Source: Doris montereyensis (lineage: Eukaryota; Mollusca; Gastropoda; Nudibranchia; Dorididae). Taken from it: a DNA stretch of 64,000 bases. The stretch spans positions 23,501-87,500 of the forward strand of contig JAXRKP010000254.1 of assembly GCA_037039925.1 (NCBI GenBank), given 5' to 3'. The translations under genes and the position numbers were made by a program. Positions 1-12,000 of the stretch are shown piece after piece. Positions within the stretch are counted from its first letter, which is position 1. The number at the start of each line of letters is the position of its first letter. Under the pieces are notes generated by a model, which was not told the origin of the DNA, searched no databases, and worked only from the letters and a program-made list of their open reading frames with translations.

Positions 1-90
1 GTAGAGTGTGGAGCTGCCTTCACTAGCAAACTGGAGGAGATGTTCAAAGATATGGAGCTGTCCAAAGATATCAGCTTTGCATTCAGACAG
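1..90 (+). CDS. CUL4: CUL4 exon (first in window, 5' truncated)
   Basis: Thirty in-frame codons beginning [10 protein letters not shown] and ending FAFRQ, followed by donor GTACGG at 91. It matches the cullin-4 core ([10 protein letters not shown]). The upstream exons lie outside the window, and the left edge may be inside the exon. Confidence 0.93.
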
Positions 91-3000
91 GTACGGTGAA
101 TATAGACTGTGTGTCAATGGTAAAGGGTTAAAAACTGTACGCCTGATTTTGCCTAGAAGTCAGGTGTTTGTGCAATGAAGCCAGTACTACTTGACACATT
201 CACAGCAGGGCTATGCGTGCTTAGCTTCTTGCTTCTTATTAAATGACTCGGTGAAGAAGTTTTAAACTTGCAAAATTAGACTGTTGAAAACTTTCAGAAC
301 TGGTATGGTATGTTATTATGTATGAGATATTAAAGCACAGTATGTTTCATACAAAATGGAGCCCGTATAAATATTAATAACTTCTCAACAACCAGGTCAA
401 TCGCCATGGAATTTTAGCACAAATAAACTTCAGTCTTATACATTTTGCTATATTGCTCGACTTTCATTATTCCAGGAATTATATCAAATAGAGCTTATAT
501 TCATCAAAATGTTTTAGACTCAAGTTTATTGTTTCAAAATTTTATGGTGATTGGCCGTGTTAACGAGAAGTTATCAACACCTATATGGGTTCCGTTTTTT
601 ATGAAACATACTGTACTTGATGTGTAGGCATTTGTCTTAGTTTCTTAAGCATATCTTGACTTTATTGATGTATTCTTATATGCATGTGGGCGGTCGGTAG
701 ACACTTTTTCTTTCCTTCCACATCTTTCATCTTGCTGTCAACTCTTAATTTACCCCGAGATCACCTCAACTGGTGGACTTGGTAAATTTCAATAAAACTT
801 GAATATTATCTGAATGCTTTGTTTTCTAAATTTCAACATTTGGTATTTTTCGTTTTTAATTCTTGTTTTCACTGCTATGTGTCCCAGACCATGCAGGCGT
901 CCAACGAGATGACAGACTCCATCGATTTGACTGTAAATATTTTGACTCAGGGCTACTGGCCAGCATACCCAGTTGTGGAAGTCCATCTTCCCGCTCAGGT
1001 GAAAAGATGAAAGATTTTTTTCATTGGCTGTAAAATTATGTCAACCCTTCACATCCTGAATGAAAGATTTGTTAAAAACAGCTGTAGAATCGTAACTAGC
1101 ATCACTGAAAGCTCAACCCAAAACCGGTCTCCATTAAAATAAAATTGTTCTTCAGAAGTTGTTTGTTTAATGTCTTGATGTTAATGAAGTTTTAGGATAT
1201 GTATATTATATATATGTATCGTCAGTGAAGCTGTCTAAATGCGTAAGTCTACGATATATGAGATATGAGATTTGTCCTTAAAATGATCAAATGTATGCTT
1301 CTTTTGTGTCTCTATAAAATATTGGAGGCCTTGAACAAGTAGAAAAGCTCATTTTATGCGCATGATCTAAGCAAAGCATTTCCAGTTTGTTTTTTTTTCT
1401 TCCAAAAAGCATAGCGTAATGTTTGCTGCCCAATTCAATGAGTTATGACCCTTTTTTTTTTGCTTCCCCTGGAAAATTACGCCTTGGACTTACCTGTTTA
1501 GACAGTTTCAACGACGATATTGTTTATGAAGAAAAGTTTGGAAAATTTGGTGGGATATAGGGTAAAATTGTGGTTTAAAAAAAAAAGAAACAGGACAATA
1601 TGTAATATCCGTAAGTGAGCTCTTCACCTGAGCAATCCTTTGGCAGTGGGTTTTGATTTGAAAGTCTGCATTCTTTGTGCGTTTTTTTTATTTTTTTATG
1701 TTTATTAGTTTTAATTGGTTCTGTCTGGTTTGGGTTTTTTGTTGTTAACTTTTTAAAAAGTTGACTTTGATTTATCTCAACAGATGCTGCACTATCAGGA
1801 AATTTTCAAGAAGTTTTATCTCGGCAAACACAGTGGAAGAAAACTCCAGTGGCAGCCGACGCTTGGACATTGCGTGTTAAAAGCAGAATTTGACAATTTT
1901 AAGGTACTCTTTTGAATCCCAGAGTAGTCGTGTGTGTGTCTCCCCCCTCCCTCATCTTTCCTTCAAGGTCGTTACAGGCCGTAGAGCCAGAGCTTATTCC
2001 AGTCTCTCTCAATTTGTATACTTCGAGTGAACTCCTATTTTATACACAGTAGATGTATATTACAGAAACTGCCGTACAAGGAATAATAGATTCACTGATG
2101 CAACTGCAGAGACATGACTGGCTTTGCTAAGGATTACTACATCAGCAAGTCAATAAGTGAGATAGGCGATCAGGGATTTTGATAGGATTTTTATTTTTGC
2201 CCTGACTGCCCTGTAAAGTGCCTAGGGATTTTTAACTGCCAGTACACAAACCCACAAGCTTTCTGTTAAAAGGCAGACACCTTACCTGTGGACCAGCGTG
2301 TCCCTCTCAAACCACATAGTGCTGTTAAGCACTCCCAATATAACATGAGAGGTGGTGGGGGCTTGACCACAGCCACTTCATATTTCACTTTTGATCCAAG
2401 GTCCTAATGTTTTACTTACTCCAACTTTCTCTGAGCCTGGCATCAATGGCCTGGTGGCTAGGGTTCATGAGGTCCTGGTTTCAAATCCTAGCAATGTTAC
2501 GTCTGACGTGTTCCTTGGGACAGACATTTCGACATGCATATTCCCTAGTCGACCTAGGTGTAAATGGGTACTAGCATCTTGTCCAGGTGTATAATATCAC
2601 CTGTTCTGTTTCACACTATAGAAACCGGGATAAGCTCCGGCTCTGTGGGCCATACGGGCCTTGAAGGAACTTTACTTTACTTCGCTACCTTAGTCTGTAT
2701 CACATACGTAATTTCAAATTGAATCTTTTCATTTTCCACGTTACTTCCAGTCAAAGAAAGAGATTCAAGTGTCATTGATGCAGACCCTTTGTCTTCTCCT
2801 CTTCAACGAAGCCAATGAGTATTCTTACAGTGATATCAAGGCAGCAACAGGCATTGGTAGGGAAGCAAATTACATGTATTATCCCACACGAATAGCTGCC
2901 AACTAGTATGAAAAAATGTATTTAGTACATTTTCTTGGTTTAGAGTCTGCAAGTCTGTATTTGCTTTGAAAAGTGCGTATATGAGGGTTTTAAAACCGTA

Positions 3001-6000
3001 CTTTTTGTTTAAAAGAAGAAACGCCAAGTCAACAGCAGAGATTCAGAGAACTTGGGATGAATGTGCTGAGACACTGGTCTGTTCTGAGTAGGCAAAACTA
3101 CCGTCGCTCTTCGCCAGGAAGATCAGAAATCAGCAGACCTTTTGTCACTTACCATAAAAGGCGTTAAATCAAGTTAGGCTATCTATGTTTTACTGGAATG
3201 TTATGGCACGTCACACAAGTTGGAATTAGTTTGTGCAATCCGAGTCTGTTTTTGTTATTTGAAAAGATTGGCACCTATGCTTTTCTTTCTGTCATTCATT
3301 CAGTGCTTTTGGGCATTAGCCTATTTGTATTAAAACACTTTGTCCATTTCAAGGGAATGTTTGAATTGTAGTTTTGGGGTTTTCATTTCTTTTTGTTTGT
3401 TTTTGCTTTGCTTAAGAGGTTTTCATAGCTGCTGACTATTACGTAAAAAACCCAACTTATTCAGTATATTATTTTGGCTTTGGTGTCTAAAACCGGTACC
3501 TTTTAGTTCCCCGCTGCCCGCCGGTTTGGTCACGTTGACCGAGGTCGGCGACCGGTCAGAGGCAGCGTGCACCTTACCTGTTGGCAGCCATGTAACCGTT
3601 AGTTAACTGATTCATTCTGGAGAGCCGATGTCCGATGTATAGGCTCACTGAGTTTAGACCTAGGACGGAACGTCGATATCGGCTTTCAGCAGTTACTCCC
3701 ATTAAAGGAAAAATTATCATCCAAACCACCTTTTATGTGAACAAATTCAAGTTTACACCGGAAGAAGAAGGTTCTCTCTTCTCCATTCGATTTTGGTGGT
3801 AATTTCAACTTGTTTTCTATTGATCTTGCAAGCTTTCTTTCTTTTATTTACATTTTTCAATTCCTTGACTGTGTATTTTCTGATGGATCCAGGGCCATCA
3901 AGGCCTCATAGAATTAGTGCTGCTAGAGCACGAGAACTTTTAGAATCTCTAATAGTTGATGACGATGAATCTAGCTCAGATGATAGATCTAGTGATGAGT
4001 CTGATGATAATGTTTGATCGGACAAAAGTGAACTAGATCTAGATCGAGATGAAGATAAAACTGATGAAGGGTCGTTTCAAACTGGAAATTAATGAAAATT
4101 CATATTATTTTTCCTGCATCGTGGATAAACTTACTGGACTTATAAATAAACTGGATGGATGTGACATATGTCTGCATTTTGGATACCCTTGTATATTTAT
4201 GACACTTTTGATGAATTTAGCTGATTGATTATCAAGTGACTTTTGGCCAATTGTAAGTAATTATTTTTTCAAAAAAATGTTTTTTTATAACCTTTTTCAT
4301 CATTATCTCTGTATCCCATGATATATAGTGAGCAAATAGAGCATTGCAAATAACATGATCTGATTCCTTATTCATTTCCCTTCAATTTAATGTATAATGT
4401 TACAGTGTTCAAATGTATTTTAGAGTGTTAATATGCGTATAAAGTGATATGCGCCCATTGAATTTTCGCAAACCTCAAAATAATTTTGTCCGTACAGCAA
4501 AAAAAAATTCCAGAGTTAATCAGTTAAATTACAATACATTATTAATCATTTTTTGCCTGAACTATTGTGGAAATCATTATCAGTTTGTGGTCTACACATG
4601 TGAACTGAGTGCTTTTCTATTGTGAGTAAAAATGATGAAGACATGATTCATCATTAAGCAAGCATAGTTTGAAGTTGGTCAAGACACTAACGGTATGACT
4701 TGGAATTTTAAAAGATTGAATTGAACGTGTCGCACTTTTCAAAATTTAACAAAGTCAACTAAAGGCATTTAAAAAGCTGATTATGAAAAGAAAAATTCAT
4801 GCAATCTTGTGTGCTTCATCTATAATGAGTGGATCTTTTATGCGTACTTTTGTCTGAGTGACGATTGTCTGTATGAGGTCAGTGTAAATTTTTTCTTGAA
4901 GGCTGCTATAAATACCTTCAAGAAAAAGTTTACACTGACCTCTTGTTGAGCTTTGAATAGAAATAAAAACAGCTGAAAATTTGCTTTATGCTGTAATGAG
5001 GCGTTTAGCTCCTACTGCCAATCTGTCCAATGATGCATTGTGCATTTTCCCAGATCGGTGGTAACTCTTTTGCGTGGCTGTTTTTTACTGGTGCTATTCA
5101 TTGTAAAGTGACAGCAGAAGACGTACGCGCTGACTTTAACACTTACATGTTATTTATCTAAACATGTGAATCAACATATATGACTAGATTTATTTAGATA
5201 TACATCATAAAATTGTGGGAAAATAGATGCTGTGGCATCTTCGACTTCCTATGCGTGTCATTTCACGACTTATTCTTGCCAGTGCCAGTTGGGAGGGCAA
5301 AACGCTAGATCTACTTATTCGTACTTAGGTTTTCACCCTTTCGAACTTAAGAAATCTAGATTGCCCAAGTCGGACTATCTTGTGTTGCCTTAAAATCTAA
5401 CTAATAATTGAGATTTTTATATCACTCTTGTAAATAAATATGTTGTATCTCGCTGTGTCTAGATTTATTTACATTAGGTTCTAGTTATGGATGTAGATGT
5501 TCTTCTGTCCAACGAACCAGTTGAAAAAAATAGGACACGAAAAAAAAAAAAGAAGAATCAATTTGAACTTTTAACAAGATTGAGACATTTAATAATTTGT
5601 TAGAGAATTTGAGAATTGAAAACAGACTTCACAAATATACTAAATTACATTTTATGAATATGGATCAAAATGTAAAACTTTAGGGGCGTTTAGCTTGTTT
5701 GTTTCAGGTACTCCTGATTAAACCTCATGTAATTGGCCGTGGTAAGGCTTTTGCGTCGCCACATTTCCTCAATGCGAAATCCTATAATACTTTCACATAG
5801 AATGTGAGACTGTGCATCAATGTAACTCAGTGCGAACAAAGGAAATAGATGATATATTAATCTTGTTAAGCGCCAGTCAATAAGTCATAAAAATATAAAC
5901 ACCTAGAATGTTATGTACTACTACTCTATCATTTCTAATTCTAGATCTAATTTTTGTTATTATCATTACTGGAAGTCATCCTGTTCCTTCTTCTTATTCT

Positions 6001-9000
6001 CTTATTATTAATAATAATTATCACCACAACTGTTAGCATTACTATTTACAATATTAGAATGATTATTAACAAGAGTAGAAATGGTAGCAGTAGTTATAAT
6101 GCTTTTGTAATAACATTATTATTTATTAATAATGACGGAGGTACTCACTGCCCTCATATTTTACTATAACTAAATAAGGTCTTCAGGCTCCACACAAAAG
6201 AGTTACCACTGATCTGTTTCTGAAACGAGGGCAGATAATTTTACGCTCTAAACGCCCCATTAGAAAGAGATGAAGTTGAGCAACTAAATTTCAGCATAAT
6301 ATTAATAATACTGTTTATTGTAGTATTGACACTCTATAGGCCTATCGTAATTGCAGTGTTACAGTGTATACAATACTTTTTATGTACATGATCCTCTTGT
6401 ACAGTTGGATTAGTCGGCTGTAGCACTAGTCATGTGTGATCAAGCAGTGATAATAATAATATTATGATAAAACGGACTGTAGGTATGAAGACAGTATTGA
6501 GGGTGGTCAATTCAAGAGTTTGGCTACTCACGCACTATATAAAAGTACGTCATCATTATGCCGATGTATTATTATGCGGGTATTTTGGAGCCGCATCGAT
6601 TTTATTTTCATGCTTTGGTAAGACGGGATTCTTATAGGGCTGACGGTGGACAACAGAGATGACAAAAAAAAGTAGCAAAAATGCAGAAGGAAAATCGTTG
6701 GCTTTTCCTACTTGTTCCTTGTTATGAGATCCAGACTGAAGGGTTGCTCCACTAAGTCAATGTCAACTTATGTGGCAATCTCCTATTTTTTGGGTTAGGA
6801 CTAACTCAAGCAGCATTGGACATCAGTTCACGTATTGCTGCAAGCTGTTCTTCATAAAGATTGATATAAAAGTTTGAAATTTCGAGTATAACGGGGTAAA
6901 ATGCTGAATCTGTATAACAAAAAACTATGAAATATATATTGATTGTAGACTAACATGAAGTGAAGGAAAGATAACGACTACACCACGAACAATTTTCTTC
7001 ACTTTCGTAAATTTTAAGAAAGATCCTATGGGATGTTTTTGAGTAATGAATATTTTAATTTAATCACTTAGCTGGAAACATGGGAATTTTACTGGCCGTA
7101 CAAAACCATTGACAGCATAGACACAAATTATGATAAGATAATAGAATTTTCGTGAAACATTGTTCAATTTCAAAAGTTGTTCAGCTATTAATTATTAAGT
7201 GAGAGAAATATTTGATTTTCCCCAAAAGCAGATTCGCTACTGTCAAAACCCATTAACCCGTAACCCGTAGTTGACCCCATGGCAGGTAGCTTGTTGCGCG
7301 TGCTGGACCCCGGCTGACTAAAAGGCCTGATTTGGGCCAAAATCGGATGCCGTGGTTAGAGTTCAACGCCGTGAAATCTTTATTTACGTCGAAAAATGTG
7401 TGTATGAGGGTTAACTGTAATTTTTTGTTAAAAAGAATCTATAAGTCAGCAGAGGTTCAGAGAGATTGGGATGGATGTGCGGAGACGCCATTTTGTTCTG
7501 AGTTTGCAAAATGATACGCATCATTCATTTTGTCTTTCATCTTGCTGTTTCCTCTCAATGCTTTGCAAAATGATACCATGAAACAAATCATTCATTTTAC
7601 TCTTTATGTTCATCTTGCTGTTTCCTCTCAATGCTCCCTGAGATCACCGCACATGTTGAATGAGGTGAATTCCCATGAAACAAATCAGCAAGGATACGGA
7701 CTCATTTATTTCACTCTTTTACACGTCTTTCATCTTGCTGTTTCCTCTCTATTCACCCCAAGATCATTGTGTGTGGTGGACAGGGTAAATTTCAATGAAA
7801 CAAACAAAAACAAAAAACATTTGTTTTGCCTGTTTTGATTAATACAGTCTTCCAATAAGTGTAAATTGTATTCATTTCATTTCTCTTTTCAGATGACGTA
7901 GAGTTGAAAAGAACCCTTCAGTCCTTAGCCTGTGGAAAGACTCGTGTGATTTACAAGATACCTAAGGTAATTTTAATATAATATGGTAGACAAGGTGAAT
8001 TTCAACGGAAACACAACCAAAGCTTTAGTGTTATTTAATCTCTTAAAATCAGTATTTATTGCGGAACCTTAACTTTGTCATAGCTAAGGAGATGTTTTGT
8101 TATAAGTAAATTACTTCCCTTGACTATGCTTATCCTAAGCAAAAGGTTGTGGGTTCAAACTTAGGTTGAAAAATTTTCTAGATTATTTTTGTTTAGAAAA
8201 ACCTACCCCTCCTGATCCAGGAAGGTGTATCAACACCTAGTCCTATCGGGATGGACGATACAAAGGAGCTCCCTTGTGTGGATCATAACACTTTTGTGCA
8301 TGTTGCAGATCCCTTGGCTGTTTAAAATTTAAAATCCGACCAAACACCCCCCCCCCCCAGGATTACCTTATTTGTGGATGTGGGTAAAACAAAACGAAAT
8401 CAAATCAATACCCCATAGGCTACTTGTTGATGGTAATATAAACAAATACATTTTTAACAGTACAATTACAAGCGATTTTTTTAAAACTAACACTTCTTTT
8501 TCCATATTATATATTATTTCCATATATTTTCCGTCGTCTTTTTCTAAGGGTAAAGACGTGATGGAATCAGACAAGTTTCAGTTTGCCAGTGACTTCAAAC
8601 ACAAATTGTACCGCATCAAAATCAACCAAATTCAAATGAAAGAAACGGTAAGGACAAAAGGAATGACTTTCTTGTTGTTATGGATTTGGTGTGGTGGGGG
8701 AGGATTTGACAATGACATTTAGATTCCCTTTTAAGACCCAAGGGAGGACCAAAAGAATGACCCCACCTTGATTCACAAAATTATATTTTTTGAAGTCATC
8801 CCTTCTAATAATAAATGTGTCAAATGCTTTATGGTTTTTTAAAGTTTTTTTTTAAACCATGTTAGGAGAAAAACATTGCCTTGGCTTTGCTGAGGGGGTT
8901 TTGTAGTTCAGAGACAAGGTATCGGCCTCTCAACCAAAAGGTAGTGGGTTCGATGCCCTGCCAATGGTTGAGAAATTGTCTAAGAAATACCCCCTGGCCC

Positions 9001-12000
9001 AGGTAGGTTGATCAACCAACACCTAGTTCCATCAGAGACTGATGATAAAAGCGAGGTCCTGTGAGCAGATCACAACTCTCTGTGCACGTCAAAGATCCCT
9101 TGGCTGTTTACAGGGCAGTCGGGGCAAAATAAAAAATCCTACTCAAAAAACCCTGAGATCACTTTAGTTGTGGATGTGGGTAAATCAAATCAAAATAAGA
9201 AATTGGCTTTGCTGACCCTGACTAGAATTATGTTCCATAATTCATGCTTGTAATGCCAGCCTATTGACTTTTTGTTACGAGACTATACACAGTTTTACCT
9301 CCATTGGTTACATTTTTTGTACCATTTTAATTTCATGAAAACCCATTCATGCTGTCTTCTCTATTATTTTCTTCTTCATTTTGTTTTTGAATTTTTTTAC
9401 AGCAAGAGGAGAATACAAGCACGACAGAGCGTGTGTTCCAGGATAGGCAATACCAAGTAGATGCGGCCGTGGTCCGCATCATGAAGACGCGTAAAACTCT
9501 TAGTCACACACTCCTCATCACTGAGCTCTTTAACCAGCTCAAGTTCCCTATTAAGGTAGGTTGTTCATGATTAGAGCCATAACCATAGTCTGCACAAGTT
9601 GCGCCTACGTCTGGCGCAGCTAGTCACACGCAAACGTGCGTTACTGTTTTGCGCCGGCAAGCAAACAAAACTGCGCATGTCTAAAGTGAGCGTGAAACTA
9701 TCTGCGGGCGCAGTGTTCACAGTTTCTAAGTGATCGGTTGTATTTGAGTTATCGTGCATGCGTATTGCCCAAAAGGATAACTTTTCATTCGTGGTCTACT
9801 TTCATAATCACATTCAATCGATTGTGAACCTGATTAAAATTTTAGGTTTGACTTCAGACGAAGAATACTTCAAGACAGAAATCCAATACTTTCAAATTTG
9901 ACATGGCGAATCGGAGACCTTCCACCTGTTGGAAGAGATACATATCCGGAAATTTAGAGCTGTCTCGGTCTACCTTTACTAACCTAGGTCAAACACTTGC
10001 TCAGTTTTCTGCTGAAATTAGGCCTACTCATCCGCATCGAACCAATCCATAAATATAACCTCAACTTGGAAACTGACATTCAATGTCGTCATCCTCTCTT
10101 CTCTCCTTTTCTGTTCGTCTTTCCAGTTTCATTGCCATTGTTGTTTTCACTTGCTTATCCTCGTCTTTTTTCAATTTCTTTTATAATTTCTTTCTTTTTG
10201 CTTTATCAGCTTTCATTCTACCTTCCGGTGTATGGGTTTAGATGCCCAAAATGATCTTTCTCCAGGCTGCCCTGTCCTGACATTTTGTGTTTTCTTCCGT
10301 GAAAGTTAAATTTACTTTCTGCAAGGTCTGCCTTTTAGTCTTTTACCTTGAGTTTTAGCACTGTATACTGATTTATTGTCATTCATTTTGTTTACATGCC
10401 CAAACCATCTTAGTTGATTTATTTCTGTCTTAGTTTTTATGCCATCTTTTGTTTTGATCTCTTATTGTTGTGTTTCTAGTGTTGTCTCTTTTAGTTTTCC
10501 CTACTACTCTTCTTGAACATTTCATTCCAGCTGCTTGTACTTTATTTACTGTATTCCCTGCTGTCTAAGGTCCAGGTTTCACTGCCATAGAGGAGAGTAG
10601 GACAATAAACTGCCATTTTGGTTTTTGTTGACGTTTCTTGTTTACCTATGAATGCCTTTCCTAGATGGTTGTATATTGTCATTGCCTTTTGGATTCTCTG
10701 GCTGATTTCTTCTCTTATTTTTCTCTCTGAGTTAATCATTATAGGTAATTGTAGCTTTGAACTTGTTCCAAATTCTCCCTGCCCAATTTAAGATTTTGTG
10801 TTTTAGCTTCCCTAGTTACTAGCATTGTTTTTGTTTTCTTTTTTACTCTTATTTCTCTTTTATTTAATTCATTATCCATCAGGTTGATATTCGACTGGAG
10901 GTCCCTTTCTGATTTTCCAAACAGAACTAAATCACCAGCAAATGAAAGCATTGATACATTTACTGGTTTGAGCTTCGAAATACCTACATTCATTTTCTTC
11001 CTTTTTGAGGATGCCTTTGCGACTGAATCCATAAATGTGATAAACAAAAGAGGACTTAGGACCCTGTCTCACTGCTATATCTACATAAAATTCTTCAGAT
11101 ACATTTCCAGCTTCTCTCACTGCACATGTTGGTTTATTGTAAAAAACTTTTAATTGCTTCTGTTAAATTTTGCTCTGCATTGTATTCTTTTAAGGAATGC
11201 CATAGTTCATCCCTCCTCACAATGTCAAATGCCTTTTCTAAGTCAATAAAACACAGGTGCAAGTCAATATTTTTCTATTATTTGTGCCTCTACTTTTTCC
11301 TTAGTGTCATTTCCAGAATCCTGGCATGCACTTTTCCTGGTATGCTAAGTAGTGATATCTCTCTATAGTTTGAGCATTCCATAGTTGATCTTTATTGTGT
11401 ATTGGTACTACCGTTCCTTTTTCCAGTCTTCTAGCACCTGTTTTGACTTCCATGCTTGTTGACATATTGCATATAGTAGTTTGTCTGCCTCTCTCCCTTG
11501 GTTTTTAATCATGTGTGGATAAACTTGATCTGTTCCTGGGGCCCTTTCCTAATTTCACTTTTCTTAAAGCTGTTTGGAGTTCTTCCATTGAGATATCTAC
11601 ATCTTCAACTGTCTCATCTGGATTACTTGTTACTCTTTCTTATTGATCTGTACTCCTTGTTTCATAAGTTCTGGAGAAATTATGTAATTGTTGAAAATAC
11701 TTTCTCCACGTTTCCATGATTTCATCATCTTCTTTCATTATTTCTCCTTTGGCATTCTTAATTTGTCGTATTGGGCATGCATTGGTCTTTCTCATGCTCT
11801 TCATTGCTCACCAGAACAGCTTTTGATTTCCTTAATAGCTTTCTTGAAGTCTTTGTCCAAACTCTTCCCACTGTTCCTGTTTTACTTTCCTAACTTCCTC
11901 TTTGGCGATAGTTCTTTTATTCACGTAATCTATCCTTTCCTCCAGTCTCTTTGTTTGCAAGTATTTCTTTCAGACATCCCTCTTTTCTTTGATTTTAGTC

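Larger units (their letters stand above)
1904..2750 (+). other. CUL4 intron with SINE pieces
   Basis: Holds a reversed SINE-A 3' fragment at about 1961-2012 (GGCCGTAGAGCCAGAGCTTA), possible SINE-B tail remnants near 2165-2260, and a full SINE-A at 2436-2682. Confidence 0.7.
2857..7892 (+). other. Long CUL4 intron (5 kb)
   Basis: Contains a repeat copy at 2965-3115 shared with 7380-7512, a short acidic ORF at 3883-4017, a 68-nt hairpin at 4875-4942, a possible terminal-inverted-repeat element at 5683-6258 and a cluster of repeat D at 7520-7810. The remainder is AT-rich and unassigned. Confidence 0.75.
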
